64,000 nucleotides of DNA from positions 25,071 to 89,070 of the forward strand of contig JAQBUV010000003.1 in the NCBI GenBank assembly GCA_027623815.1, given 5' to 3'. The translations under genes and the position numbers were made by a program. Of this stretch, positions 1 through 8,849 are shown in pieces. Position 1 is the stretch's first letter, and each line of letters begins with the position of its first letter. Origin of the DNA: Casp-Chloro-G3 sp002816715 (GTDB lineage Bacteria > Chloroflexota > Dehalococcoidia > Lucifugimonadales > UBA3495). The notes under the pieces are model-generated. The model did no database searches, was not told where the DNA came from, and saw only the letters and a list, made by a program, of their open reading frames with translations.

Positions 1-1
1 C

Positions 2-889
2 CTTGATCTGCAACCGGAGCAAATCGCTGGTTCGGTCAGGTTTGATTCGGTCAGGATTAACTATGGCGCGACCGAAGTAGGGGCTGAAGGGAAGGTCGCT
101 CAAGTCGGGGAAGAATCACGCTGGGCATTGGATGGAGTCAGTTTCGACATCCAGCCGGGTCAACTGGCGGCATTTGTCGGCCCCAGTGGGGCGGGCAAGA
201 CTACTATTTCCTACCTGATTCCCCGTTTGTACGATGCCACCGAGGGAACAGTGATCATTGACGGCTACGATGTTCGCAAGGTGAAACAGCGGTCACTGGC
301 CAACATTATTGGCTACGTGTCTCAAGAAAGCTACCTTTTCCACGCCACCATCCGGGACAATCTGCGCTATGGAAGACCCGATGCCACCGAGGAAGAGATG
401 GTAGCGGCGGCGAAAGCCGCGAATATCCATGATCGAATTCTGGGGTTTTCTGAAGGCTACGACACAGTGGTCGGAGAACGCGGATACCGCATGTCCGGCG
501 GTGAGCGTCAGCGGCTTTCCTTAGCCCGGGTGATTCTGCACCAGCCTCGAATATTGATTCTGGATGAAGCAACCTCGGCGTTGGACACCGGCAGCGAACG
601 ACTGGTTCAGGCGGCACTGGAGCCTCTAATGAAGGGACGCACTACTGTTGCCATCGCCCACCGCTTGTCCACCATATTGGCCGCCGATGTAATTTTTGTG
701 GTGGATCAAGGCCGGATTGTCGAGCAAGGCACCCATCCCCAGTTGCTGGCTAAAGGGGGACTGTATGCCAGCTTGTATTTGCAGCAGTTCCAAGGCGGTC
801 AGGTGGAATGCGAGTGTGAAGACGGAACGGTCATGTCCGATGGCCACATTGTGTATGGACAGGATGGGAGTCTGGCTCCAGCACGCTAG
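2..889 (+). CDS. ABC exporter ATP-binding domain, C-terminal part (5' end outside window)
   Basis: The open frame runs through the left edge, so only the nucleotide-binding domain of a larger protein is visible. It would energise export of an unidentified substrate across the cytoplasmic membrane. The Walker A motif GPSGAGKTT is at about nt 179-205, followed by the Q-loop region (YVSQESYLF), the ABC signature MSGGERQR, Walker B ILILDEATS and the H-loop AHRLST. This layout is typical of type IV (MsbA/MDR-like) exporters with a fused N-terminal membrane domain. That domain must lie upstream. A TTG at 128 can be read as a start, but the reading frame and the domain both begin further upstream, so the gene is cut by the window and not short. 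The C-terminus ends in a tail after the ATPase core. Substrate cannot be inferred. Confidence 0.9.
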   Translation, partial: LDLQPEQIAGSVRFDSVRINYGATEVGAEGKVAQVGEESRWALDGVSFDIQPGQLAAFVGPSGAGKTTISYLIPRLYDATEGTVIIDGYDVRKVKQRSLANIIGYVSQESYLFHATIRDNLRYGRPDATEEEMVAAAKAANIHDRILGFSEGYDTVVGERGYRMSGGERQRLSLARVILHQPRILILDEATSALDTGSERLVQAALEPLMKGRTTVAIAHRLSTILAADVIFVVDQGRIVEQGTHPQLLAKGGLYASLYLQQFQGGQVECECEDGTVMSDGHIVYGQDGSLAPAR

Positions 890-902
890 CTGCGCTGGCC
901 GT

Positions 903-1913
903 TCAAACGCCCTTGATGCGGGGTATCACCGCTTTGCCCAGAAGCTCGATCTGACGCAACACTTGGGCTTGCGCCATTCCAGGCCATTGCATCCGGAAGA
1001 TCAGGCAGTTGGCGTCCAGTTCTTTTTCGTATCGCCGTATCTCCTGCACGACCTCCTCCGGTGAACCCAGCAGGAACCGGTCTTTGGCCAATTCTTGATA
1101 GGGAATGCTGAAGCTCTCTTCGCCGGGCAAAGCCTTGTCCTGACCCCAGGCAGCGTAGGCCTGGTACTTGGGCGCCAGATAGGGCTCGCTTTCCACGTAG
1201 GCCGTCTCCCGGTCCTCTGCGATGTAGAGTTCCCGCATCATGGGCAAGGTGTCGGGCAACTGATTCCCCGACTGTGCCAGGGTCTCTTTGTACTTGGCCC
1301 ATTGGTCGGCAACCATCGGTACAGTCGCATGGGGGTTAATTATCCAAGGGTACCCCCAACGGGCCGCCCGTCGAATGGCAGCATCGTTGTTGGCGGCCAC
1401 CCAGATGGGCGGATGGGGCAGCTGTACCGGACGAGTGGCGGGAGAACATTTGGGAACCTGATAATATCTGCCCTGGAACTCCACCTCATCCTGCGTCCAG
1501 AGCAGCTTCATCACATCCAGGGCTTCCCGAAGACGGCCAACCCTCTCGCCGCGCTGAATGCCAAAAGCGGTATACTCTTCTTCGCGGTAGCCCAGTCCCA
1601 CCCCGAAAATGAACCTACCGTCACAGATAGCGTCCATAGTGGCGATACTCTCAGCCAATTCAACCGGATTGTGCAGCGGCACGAGAATCACGGTGGCGGC
1701 CACGGACATGTCCCCGGCTTCGGCGGCCAGCCGCGCTAGCAGGGGCAAGCTGCTGCTCATCTGATAAGGAGCAGCCAGGTAGTGCTGGCCGGTGCAGATC
1801 AAATCGAATCCGGCTTCGCGGGCCGCCTGCACCTGCTCTACGCTCTCCTGTATCTTGCGGGGCATGGATTCACCAGGTAGGTATTGGTTAGTTACGAAGA
1901 ATCCTAATTTCAA
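903..1913 (-). CDS. LLM-class flavin-dependent oxidoreductase
   Basis: This 336-residue protein is a luciferase-like monooxygenase family member, a TIM-barrel enzyme using FMN or F420. The N-terminus (MKLGFF), the segment TVILVPLHNPVELAESIATMD and the GRFIFGVGLGYREEE stretch are the usual family landmarks. The later HPPIWVAANNDAAIRRAARWG segment is the typical second family block. The start is a TTG with a GGGG stretch a few bases upstream. It is convergent with the ABC gene and divergent from the FAH-family gene. Expansion of such flavin enzymes is a known trait of SAR202 Chloroflexi. The substrate cannot be read from sequence; a catabolic oxygenase for organic compounds is one possibility. 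Confidence 0.85.
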   Translation of the reverse strand: MKLGFFVTNQYLPGESMPRKIQESVEQVQAAREAGFDLICTGQHYLAAPYQMSSSLPLLARLAAEAGDMSVAATVILVPLHNPVELAESIATMDAICDGRFIFGVGLGYREEEYTAFGIQRGERVGRLREALDVMKLLWTQDEVEFQGRYYQVPKCSPATRPVQLPHPPIWVAANNDAAIRRAARWGYPWIINPHATVPMVADQWAKYKETLAQSGNQLPDTLPMMRELYIAEDRETAYVESEPYLAPKYQAYAAWGQDKALPGEESFSIPYQELAKDRFLLGSPEEVVQEIRRYEKELDANCLIFRMQWPGMAQAQVLRQIELLGKAVIPRIKGV

Positions 1914-2082
1914 ATTGACCCCATTTAGAACTATTAAGGCTATATTTGGGTCTTTTCATTTACATAACCCGGATGATACTATCAGCCATCAGGTTTTGGC
2001 AGCATTTTTCTAAAAATCAATGGATCCTGAGAATGCTTACTGGTCTCACAGGATAATCACAACTCGCTCACAAAATCAAGCC

Positions 2083-2111
2083 TTGCGACGATTTTGAGGA
2101 CGGGTTACAAT
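2083..2111 (+). promoter_or_regulatory. Putative sigma-70 promoter of the FAH-family gene
   Basis: TTGCGA (2083-2088) and TACAAT (2106-2111) are separated by 17 bases. Transcription would begin near 2118, about 40 bases before the FAH-family ATG. Inferred from consensus only. Confidence 0.45.
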
Positions 2112-2156
2112 CGCGGCTAGTAGTTGCAGCATTGGTTCGGATCATAGGGGATGTGG

Positions 2157-2957
2157 ATGAAGATAGCTCGCTTTCGGACCGGTATAAGGGTGGCCTATGG
2201 AGTGGTCAAGGGGGACGAGGTTATCGAAATACGGGGCAGCATCTACACCAAGTTCCGCATGACCGATGCCAGATATCCCCTGAGTGAAGTCCGGTTAATG
2301 CCTCCCAGCGAACCGATGGAGTTGTGGTGTCCGGGGCTTAACTTCGCTGACCATCTGGAGTACGCTGGAACCGTCTTGGGAGTGGAAACTCCTCCAATTC
2401 CCCAACACCCAAACCCCTGGCGCAAGGGTCGTAATTCCCTTACCGGAAACAACGACCCCATTATTATTCCCAAAGACTCCACGGGTGAGGTGCACTACGA
2501 GGGGGAAGCGGTGGCGGTTATTGGCAAAGACTGCCGCCGGATCAGTCCCGCCCAAGCTCCTCGCTTCATCTTAGGCTACACCTGCGGCAACGACGTCAGC
2601 GAGCGCACCTGGCAGGGCGACGACTGGACTTTCTGGCGCGCCAAAGGTTCTGATACTTTCGCGCCGGTAGGGCCTTGGATCGAAACCGACATTGACGCGC
2701 AGAACCTGGACTTGATGGTGCGGATTAACGGCAAGCAAGTCCAGAATTGCAATACCAGCGACATGCTGTTCACCTTCCCCGAGATTGTCAGCTACATTAG
2801 CCAGCACGTGACTTTGCGTCCTGGAGACATGGTGTTCTCCGGAGCTACCGGCACCACTACCGCGATCAGGCCGGGAGATGTGGTGGAGGTGGAGATACCG
2901 GGCATCGGTATTTTATCCAACCCGGTAGAGGCTGAGTTCGATATTAATGCCCCGTAG
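2157..2957 (+). CDS. Fumarylacetoacetate hydrolase (FAH) family protein
   Basis: A member of the FAH superfamily, about 266 residues, which cleaves or hydrates beta-diketo or 2-oxo acids with a divalent metal. The short N-terminal domain leads into the catalytic fold with GLNFADHLEYA, then the metal ligands in the YEGEAVAVIG segment (E-x-E) and the aspartate of TCGNDVSERTWQ. The C-terminal block LRPGDMVFSGATGT is also typical. An in-frame ATG exists at 2151, but the AGGGG ribosome site abuts it. The ATG at 2157 has a normal 6-base gap, so it is preferred. The gene stands alone with its own promoter and a strong downstream hairpin terminator. Likely roles are aromatic or sugar-acid catabolism (acylpyruvase or 2-oxo-3-deoxy acid type); the exact substrate is unknown. 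Confidence 0.87.
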   Translation: MKIARFRTGIRVAYGVVKGDEVIEIRGSIYTKFRMTDARYPLSEVRLMPPSEPMELWCPGLNFADHLEYAGTVLGVETPPIPQHPNPWRKGRNSLTGNNDPIIIPKDSTGEVHYEGEAVAVIGKDCRRISPAQAPRFILGYTCGNDVSERTWQGDDWTFWRAKGSDTFAPVGPWIETDIDAQNLDLMVRINGKQVQNCNTSDMLFTFPEIVSYISQHVTLRPGDMVFSGATGTTTAIRPGDVVEVEIPGIGILSNPVEAEFDINAP

Positions 2958-3011
2958 CAATTCGGACCTATTAATCGGTTCTAGTACTATGAAATGAACG
3001 GTGACAGACGT

Positions 3012-3044
3012 GAATAACCCCTCTTAACATTTGAGGGGTTATTC
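3012..3044. terminator. Perfect 12-bp hairpin, likely bidirectional terminator
   Basis: Arms 3012-3023 and 3033-3044 pair perfectly around a 9-base loop. The sequence lies between the convergent FAH-family and M16 genes. The A/T-rich ends (GAATAA / TTATTC) give short U tracts on either strand, which fits a shared terminator. Confidence 0.75.
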
Positions 3045-3094
3045 AATTTCTGGGTAATATAGTTCAGGCGGCGGTATTCTGCCCGCCAGAGACA

Positions 3095-4357
3095 TTAAAA
3101 TCGCAGTAGCTTGCGCAGCAACTTATCGCTACGATGAGGGCCAACAATCGCCAGCCTCATCTTGTCTTCCTCCAGCACTCGTTGCGCGACCCGGGCGACG
3201 TCAGCGGTGGTAATTTCGTCAATCTGCTGGATTACTTCATCAACAGTGTCGATTTCGCCCAGCAGTAGTTCCTGAGTGCCCAACCAGGCTGCCACTGAAC
3301 GGCTATCTTCCATACGCAGCAACAAGCGCCCTTTGGCATACTCTTTGGCCTTGTTCAACTCCGGGTAAGGGACTTCCTGGTGCATGCCGTGCAGTTCGCT
3401 GACAATGGACTGCACTGCTTCACGGGTTTTCTTGGGCTCCACCCCGCAGTAGACCACCAGCGAGCCGCAGTCGCGGAAATTGTTGATCGAGCTGGATACG
3501 TCGTAGGCCAGACCCTGGCGTTCCCGCAGGTTCAAGAACAACCGGCTGCTCATGCCGTCGCCCAAAAGTCCGTTGAGTAGGGAAAAGGAGTAACGGTCTG
3601 GGTCAGATAGGGACAGCCCGGGCAGTCCTAGACAGACGTGCGACTGGTCAGTGCGGCGGTTATCTATGCGCACCAACGGCTCGTTCAGCCCAACGGTTAC
3701 CGGCTCCCAGGCCAATGCTTCCTGGGGTTTCCAATCTCGGGTAGCGTTGCCCACCAGTTCAATGACTTCTTCCTCAGTGATGTTTCCGGCAACCGCCACC
3801 ACGGTGTTGGCCGGGTTGTACTGTCGCTCCATATACTTACGAACGTCATCTACCGTTATTTGGTTTACCGTATCCGGAGTGCCGCCAACGTCACGGCCCA
3901 TGGCCTGGTCGGGCCATAGGGTGTCGTCGATCAGTAGGTCTACTAACTGAGTTGGGTAGTCATTGGTCATGCGCAGTTCTTCTTGAATGACCTCCCGCTC
4001 CTTTTCCATCTCCGCCGGGTCCAAGAGGGGGTTGAGCAGCAGGTCCAACAGCACTGAGAAGGCTTGGCGGTAGTGCAGACGGGCCACCTTGACCCAGAAA
4101 ATGGTCATTTCCCGGTCAGTGCTGGCGTTCATCAGGCCGCCAACACCTTCAATGGCTTCACTCACTGCTCTCGCGGTCGGCCAGCTTTTGGTGCCCTTGA
4201 AGGGCAGGTGCTCCAGGAAATGGGATAGTCCCGCCAAATCTTTGGGCTCGTATCGGGATCCCGCGCCAACGCAAATCATCATGGAAACTGAAGGTGTGTG
4301 GGGCATTGTATCGGTAAGAATGCGGAGTTGGTTATCCAGGACGGTGCGTTGGAACAT
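3095..4357 (-). CDS. M16 family zinc peptidase (insulinase/processing-peptidase type)
   Basis: A 420-residue single-unit M16 peptidase. The inverted zinc motif HFLEH is at about residues 46-50, and the downstream glutamate ligand lies in the EKEREVIQEEL segment near residues 115-130. The C-terminal half carries the usual inactive M16_C domain, including GLAYDVSSS. The length matches bacterial YmxG/PepR-like enzymes, which act in the cytoplasm on peptides. There is no signal peptide. The gene is convergent with the FAH-family gene and codirectional with the MBL gene behind it. Which peptides it cuts is not known. Confidence 0.9.
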   Translation of the reverse strand: MFQRTVLDNQLRILTDTMPHTPSVSMMICVGAGSRYEPKDLAGLSHFLEHLPFKGTKSWPTARAVSEAIEGVGGLMNASTDREMTIFWVKVARLHYRQAFSVLLDLLLNPLLDPAEMEKEREVIQEELRMTNDYPTQLVDLLIDDTLWPDQAMGRDVGGTPDTVNQITVDDVRKYMERQYNPANTVVAVAGNITEEEVIELVGNATRDWKPQEALAWEPVTVGLNEPLVRIDNRRTDQSHVCLGLPGLSLSDPDRYSFSLLNGLLGDGMSSRLFLNLRERQGLAYDVSSSINNFRDCGSLVVYCGVEPKKTREAVQSIVSELHGMHQEVPYPELNKAKEYAKGRLLLRMEDSRSVAAWLGTQELLLGEIDTVDEVIQQIDEITTADVARVAQRVLEEDKMRLAIVGPHRSDKLLRKLLRF

Positions 4358-4484
4358 AGAACCTCAAAACCAGACTATCGAGAATCGAATTTATACATAG
4401 AGGGGATAACCAATCGGATCCCTCAAAGACACTGGGGCTCTTTCCCAGGCTTGGATGCCTCGGACCAGAATCAACCGAAAGGCA

Positions 4485-5123
4485 TTAACTTTCTAGCCAA
4501 GATACATCCCCGTGCAGGTCGTCAGGGTGCTGCCGTGATGCGAATGCCTGGTACTGTTCTCGCGCTTCACCGATGGTAGTGTCATCCCCATGTCCGGGAT
4601 AGACCGCTGTTTCATCGGGCAACACCAACAGCTTTTTGGTAATACTGTCGATTTCCTGACGGAAGGCTTCCGGGGTGCGTGACTTGCCAGGCCCGCCGGG
4701 AAAGAGTGTGTCGCCGGAAAAGAGGTGGTTACCCACCAGGAAACAGGTTGAGCCAGGGGTGTGACCCGGCGTCGAAAGCGCCTGGATGCGGCGCTTGCCG
4801 AACTGTATGACGGCTCCGTCGCTCAGGCCGAGCTCCGGTGGAGTCGGCAGAAGTTCGATGTCATCAACCCCGGCGCCAACGACTGATCCCACCTTGCTCC
4901 GGATCTCAGCAAAGCCCACGAGGTGGTCCTGATGGCCGTGGGTGATCAGGATGGCCTTGATTTTCACGTTGCCTATTTCGCTGAGCAATTTTTCTGGTTC
5001 CGCGGGAGTGTCGATGATTATTCCCTCATTGGTTTCTGGGCAAACAACAATATAGCCGTTGTTATTGTAGGGGCCCATGTTGATTTTGGTGATCTTTATT
5101 TCGCCATCAAAATGGAGCGACAT
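4485..5123 (-). CDS. MBL-fold metallo-hydrolase (glyoxalase II-like)
   Basis: This 212-residue metallo-beta-lactamase-fold protein shows the full metal-binding set. HGHQDH is at residues 62-67, TPGHTPGS near 119, the bridging aspartate in FSGDTLFPGG near 137, and the last histidine in VYPGHGDD near 184. The compact size and the SGDTLF / PGHGDDTTIG motifs resemble hydroxyacylglutathione hydrolase-like (YcbL type) hydrolases. The start ATG has a GGAGAG ribosome site 5 bases upstream. Natural substrate is unknown; a thioester or other small ester is possible. It lies between uvrA and the M16 gene on the same strand. Confidence 0.87.
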   Translation of the reverse strand: MSLHFDGEIKITKINMGPYNNNGYIVVCPETNEGIIIDTPAEPEKLLSEIGNVKIKAILITHGHQDHLVGFAEIRSKVGSVVGAGVDDIELLPTPPELGLSDGAVIQFGKRRIQALSTPGHTPGSTCFLVGNHLFSGDTLFPGGPGKSRTPEAFRQEIDSITKKLLVLPDETAVYPGHGDDTTIGEAREQYQAFASRQHPDDLHGDVSWLES

Positions 5124-5159
5124 AATTACTCTCCAAACTAATTATCAGGGACAGACATC

Positions 5160-5165
5160 ATTGTA
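5160..5165 (-). promoter_or_regulatory. Putative extended -10 promoter of the MBL-fold gene
   Basis: On the minus strand TACAAT is preceded by TGA, forming an extended -10. Transcription would begin about 30 bases before the ATG at 5123. No convincing -35 element is seen. Confidence 0.35.
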
Positions 5166-5316
5166 TCAAACCGCCGAAGAGAACAAGAAATCAGAAAAAT
5201 GCGGTCTGTCGCGATATTGGCGCGGATCAGCGGAAGCTCAAAGGGAATGGTTCAGGTTAAGCAGAAATCCGACTGAATCTACCCAATCTGGCCGAAAAGT
5301 GATACCGACGGAATGG

Positions 5317-8247
5317 TTAATTGCCAGCGGCGGCCATTGCGTCGGCCAGTGGTTGGCGGCTGCCGGACAATATTTTTTCGACGTAGTACCCGGTGTGGGA
5401 TTCACTCACGTGGGCTAGCTCCTCGGGGGTGCCGCAGGCAATGATCTCCCCGCCTCGGTCGCCGGCGCCAGGCCCCAGGTCAATGATCCAATCGGCGTTT
5501 TTGATCAGGTCCAGATTGTGCTCAATCAGCAGCACAGTGTTACCGTTGTCCACCAGGCGGTGCAAAACGCGGAGCAGGGCCGCGCAGTCTTCAAAGGACA
5601 GGCCGGTGGTCGGCTCATCCAGCAGGTACAGAGTTTTGCCAGTGGCCCGGCGGGATAGCTCAGTAGACAGCTTGACCCGCTGGGCTTCGCCGCCGGAGAG
5701 TGTCGTGGCGGGCTGGCCCAACCGGATGTAGCCCAGGCCCACGTCCCGCAAAGTCTCCAGCTTGGGCCGGATGCGGGGGAAATTCCAGAAAAACTCCAGA
5801 GCTTGCTCGGCAGTCATCTCCAGCACATCGGCTATGCTTTTGCCGTGCAGGGTCACTTCAATCGCTTCCCGGTTATAGCGGCGACCGAGACAGATTTCGC
5901 AGGGGACGGTAACATCGGGCAGGAATTGCATCTCGATTTGAATGTAGCCCTCACCCTGGCAGGCTTCGCACCGGCCGCCTTTAACATTGAAGGAGAACCG
6001 GCCCGGCTTGTAACCGCGAACCCGGGCCTCGGGCAGGCTGGCGAAGAGTTCCCGAATGGGCGTGAACGCTCCGGTGTAGGTGGCGGGGTTGCTGCGGGGA
6101 GTGCGTCCGATGGGTGACTGGTCGATGTTGACCACTTTGTCGATGTTTTCAATGCCGGACACGCTGTCGTGATCGCCGGGGCGCTCCCGGGAGTTGTTGA
6201 GTACCTGGGCCAGCTTCTTATAGAGGACGTCGTATACCAGGGTGCTCTTGCCGGAACCGGAAACGCCGGTGACACAGATCAACAGGCCCAGCGGTATGGA
6301 AACGTCAAGGCCCTTCAGGTTATTTTCTCTGGCGCCGGTTACGGTGATAGCGCTGCCGTTGCCGCTGCGCCTGACCGTGGGCAAGGGTATTTGCTTTTGG
6401 CCGCTGAGATACTGTCCGGTTAGCGATGCCGAATTGCCCATTATCTGGTCAATGGTGCCGGTGGCCACCACCTGACCGCCATGTTCGCCTGCTCCTGGGC
6501 CCATGTCCACTATGTAGTCGGCGGCCCGCATCATGGCCTCGTCATGCTCTACGACTATCACTGTATTGCCCATGTCCCGCAGTCTGCTCAAGGTGCCAAT
6601 GAGGCGATAGTCATCGTGGGGGTGCAGCCCCACGGTCGGCTCGTCACAGACGTAAAGCACCCCGGTCAATCCGGAGCCGATCTGGGTGGCCAGACGCACC
6701 CGCTGGGCCTCGCCGCCGGAAAGGGTGCGGGCGGTGCGATCCATGGTGACGTAGTCCAGGCCGATGCCTTCCAGGAAGCGCAGCCGACCCTCAATCTCTT
6801 TGAATATCTGGTTGGCAATGGTCTTGTCCCGGGCGGTTAGAGTCTCCCGACGACCTTTCCAGGGCACGTCCGGGTCGATACGCTGCACCCATTCCAACCC
6901 CTGTCCGATGTTTAATGATGTAACTTCAATGATGTTTTGACCGCAGACCTTGACGCCCAGGGCTTCGGGCCGGAGACGCTTGCCCCCGCACGACTGGCAG
7001 GGCCGGGCCGACATATACCGTTCAATTTCATGACGGGTGTAGTCGGAGTCGGTGTTTTTGTAGCGACGCTGGAGATTGGGGATTACGCCCTCAAAGTTTG
7101 TGTCCCAACTATAGTTTTGGCCGCGCCGGGTGCGGTGGCGAATGGTTACACTTTGGTTATCGTTGCCGTTCAGAATCAGGTTGATTTGTTCGTCATCCAG
7201 GTCCTTAACGGGAGTTTTGGATGAAAAGCCGCTGGCTTTGGCTACCGACTCCATCATGCTGAGGTACCAACCGCTGGAGGCCCCGGAGCGCATCCAGGGC
7301 GCCACCGCTCCCTCGGCCAAAGACAACTCTTTATTGGGTATAACCAACTCGGGGTCAACTTCCAACTTGTAGCCCAGGCCGGTGCAGGCCGGGCAGGCCC
7401 CGTGGGGGCTGTTGAAGCTGAAGGTGCGCGGTTCTATTTCCGGCAGGCTGATTCCGCAACGGACGCAGGCGAATTGCTCGGAAAAGACTAGCTCTTCTTC
7501 TTTGTCACCGGCCTCTTTTGCTTGTTTCACCACCTGCACCACGCCATCGCCCTCCCGCAGCGCGGTCTCCACCGACTCGGCCACGCGGCTGTGCTCGGTT
7601 TCTTCGCGGATTATTAGCCGGTCGATGACCAGTTCAATGTAGTGCCATTTCTGCTTGTTCAGGGCCAGATTGTCGATTTCATCCAACTGGTGGATTTCTC
7701 CATTGACCCGGATGCGGACAAACCCAGCCTTGCGCGCCGCCTCGAACACATCCTTGTGCTCGCCCTTTTTGCGACGGACTTTGGGGGCCAGCAGCGTAAT
7801 GCGGCTGTCCTCTGGCAGGGACGTGATGGCATCGACGATTTGCTGTATCGTCTGGCGTTCCACCGGACGACCGCACTTGGGACAATGAGGGTGACCCACC
7901 CGGGCGAACAGCAGCCGCAGGTAGTCGTAAATTTCGGTAACGGTGCCCACCGTGGAGCGAGGGTTGTGGGACACGCCTTTCTGGTCGATGGAAATGGCCG
8001 GGGACAGTCCTTCAATGTAGTCCACATCGGGCTTGTCCATGCGACCCAAGAACTGGCGCGCATAGGCAGACAGCGACTCAACATAACGTCGTTGCCCTTC
8101 CGCGTAGATGGTGTCAAAGGCCAGCGAGCTTTTGCCCGAGCCGGAAACGCCGGTGATTACCACCAATTTTTCGCGCGGGATGCTGACCTCAACGTTCTTG
8201 AGGTTGTGCTCGCGGGCGCCCTTGATGTGGATGAATTCCTGGGGCAT
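5317..8247 (-). CDS. uvrA: Excinuclease ABC subunit A (UvrA)
   Basis: UvrA is the damage-sensing ATPase of nucleotide excision repair. It loads UvrB at DNA lesions. Two ABC modules are visible: Walker A GVSGSGKSSLAF near the N-terminus and GVSGSGKSTLVYDV in the second half, each with an LSGGEAQR signature. Zinc-finger cysteines appear in CPKCGRP, in the CVRCG/CPACTG pair and in CEACQGEG/CEICLGRR. The frame stays open to 8283, but the ATG at 8247 begins the conserved MPQEFIHIKGAREHNL start and has AAGGA nine bases upstream. I therefore use 8247, giving 976 residues. uvrB and uvrC are not in the window. A putative extended -10 lies about 50 bases upstream; no SOS-box-like palindrome was seen there. 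Confidence 0.97.
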   Translation of the reverse strand: MPQEFIHIKGAREHNLKNVEVSIPREKLVVITGVSGSGKSSLAFDTIYAEGQRRYVESLSAYARQFLGRMDKPDVDYIEGLSPAISIDQKGVSHNPRSTVGTVTEIYDYLRLLFARVGHPHCPKCGRPVERQTIQQIVDAITSLPEDSRITLLAPKVRRKKGEHKDVFEAARKAGFVRIRVNGEIHQLDEIDNLALNKQKWHYIELVIDRLIIREETEHSRVAESVETALREGDGVVQVVKQAKEAGDKEEELVFSEQFACVRCGISLPEIEPRTFSFNSPHGACPACTGLGYKLEVDPELVIPNKELSLAEGAVAPWMRSGASSGWYLSMMESVAKASGFSSKTPVKDLDDEQINLILNGNDNQSVTIRHRTRRGQNYSWDTNFEGVIPNLQRRYKNTDSDYTRHEIERYMSARPCQSCGGKRLRPEALGVKVCGQNIIEVTSLNIGQGLEWVQRIDPDVPWKGRRETLTARDKTIANQIFKEIEGRLRFLEGIGLDYVTMDRTARTLSGGEAQRVRLATQIGSGLTGVLYVCDEPTVGLHPHDDYRLIGTLSRLRDMGNTVIVVEHDEAMMRAADYIVDMGPGAGEHGGQVVATGTIDQIMGNSASLTGQYLSGQKQIPLPTVRRSGNGSAITVTGARENNLKGLDVSIPLGLLICVTGVSGSGKSTLVYDVLYKKLAQVLNNSRERPGDHDSVSGIENIDKVVNIDQSPIGRTPRSNPATYTGAFTPIRELFASLPEARVRGYKPGRFSFNVKGGRCEACQGEGYIQIEMQFLPDVTVPCEICLGRRYNREAIEVTLHGKSIADVLEMTAEQALEFFWNFPRIRPKLETLRDVGLGYIRLGQPATTLSGGEAQRVKLSTELSRRATGKTLYLLDEPTTGLSFEDCAALLRVLHRLVDNGNTVLLIEHNLDLIKNADWIIDLGPGAGDRGGEIIACGTPEELAHVSESHTGYYVEKILSGSRQPLADAMAAAGN

Positions 8248-8304
8248 AAAGCTGCATCCTTGGCTAAATCTGGGGATAGACAATGGCCTAGCGTGTTGGC
8301 TCTA

Positions 8305-8313
8305 ATTTTACCA
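8305..8313 (-). promoter_or_regulatory. Putative extended -10 promoter of uvrA
   Basis: Minus-strand TAAAAT preceded by TGG gives an extended -10 element. Transcription would begin near 8298, a leader of about 50 bases before the chosen uvrA ATG. No recognisable -35. Confidence 0.4.
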
Positions 8314-8417
8314 CTCAGCGGAGTTTCGCGTTTGGGTGGGATGTCAGGATTAACGGAAAATAGTAAGAAAATGACGGAGTGGTAACTGCATGGGTATTAA
8401 ACGAAAGTGGGTGGAGA

Positions 8418-8849
8418 TTACTCCAACTCAACCAGCGGATCGTTGGCGCTGACCGAGTCCAGCGGCTGGACGTGAACCGCTTTGACCACACCGTCTCTTG
8501 GCGAGCGGATGCTCTGCTCCATTTTCATGGCTTCCACTACGCAGACCTCGTCGCCAGCGGAGACACGGTCGCCGGGGCGCACCAGAATTGACATTACCCG
8601 GCCGGGCATGGGTGAGCGGAGTATTTTGTCTAAAGCGGCGGCGGTTGGTGTGGCGCTGGCGGCTTGCGGTGTATCATTTCCAGAGCGACCCGGTCGGGGT
8701 GGGCGTCTGATTGGTTGGGCTAGGGCCTCAATCTCGACCAGGAAGGTCTCACCATCGACGGTGACCTCCACTGGGGATTGAGTGAGGTCTCCTACATCTA
8801 CGGTATACCAATGTTCGCCGACTTTAACCCGTAGCGTGGTTAACGCCAA
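8418..8849 (-). CDS. Biotin carboxyl carrier protein
   Basis: This 143-residue protein carries covalently bound biotin and shuttles CO2 between a biotin carboxylase and a carboxyltransferase. The biotinyl domain is at the C-terminus (about residues 75-143), with EAMKMEQ and the target lysine at 109. The N-terminal 45 residues (DGETFLVEIE) resemble the carrier modules of pyruvate, propionyl and oxaloacetate carboxylase or decarboxylase systems. A Pro/Ala-rich linker joins the two parts. Its start overlaps the 3' end of the biotin carboxylase gene by 10 bases, indicating translational coupling. No carboxyltransferase lies nearby, so the acceptor acyl-CoA or oxo acid is unknown. Confidence 0.9.
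   Translation of the reverse strand: MALTTLRVKVGEHWYTVDVGDLTQSPVEVTVDGETFLVEIEALAQPIRRPPRPGRSGNDTPQAASATPTAAALDKILRSPMPGRVMSILVRPGDRVSAGDEVCVVEAMKMEQSIRSPRDGVVKAVHVQPLDSVSANDPLVELE

Noticed and set aside
8248..8417. SOS box upstream of uvrA
   Set aside because: No GAAC-N4-GTTC or similar palindrome was found in the interval.
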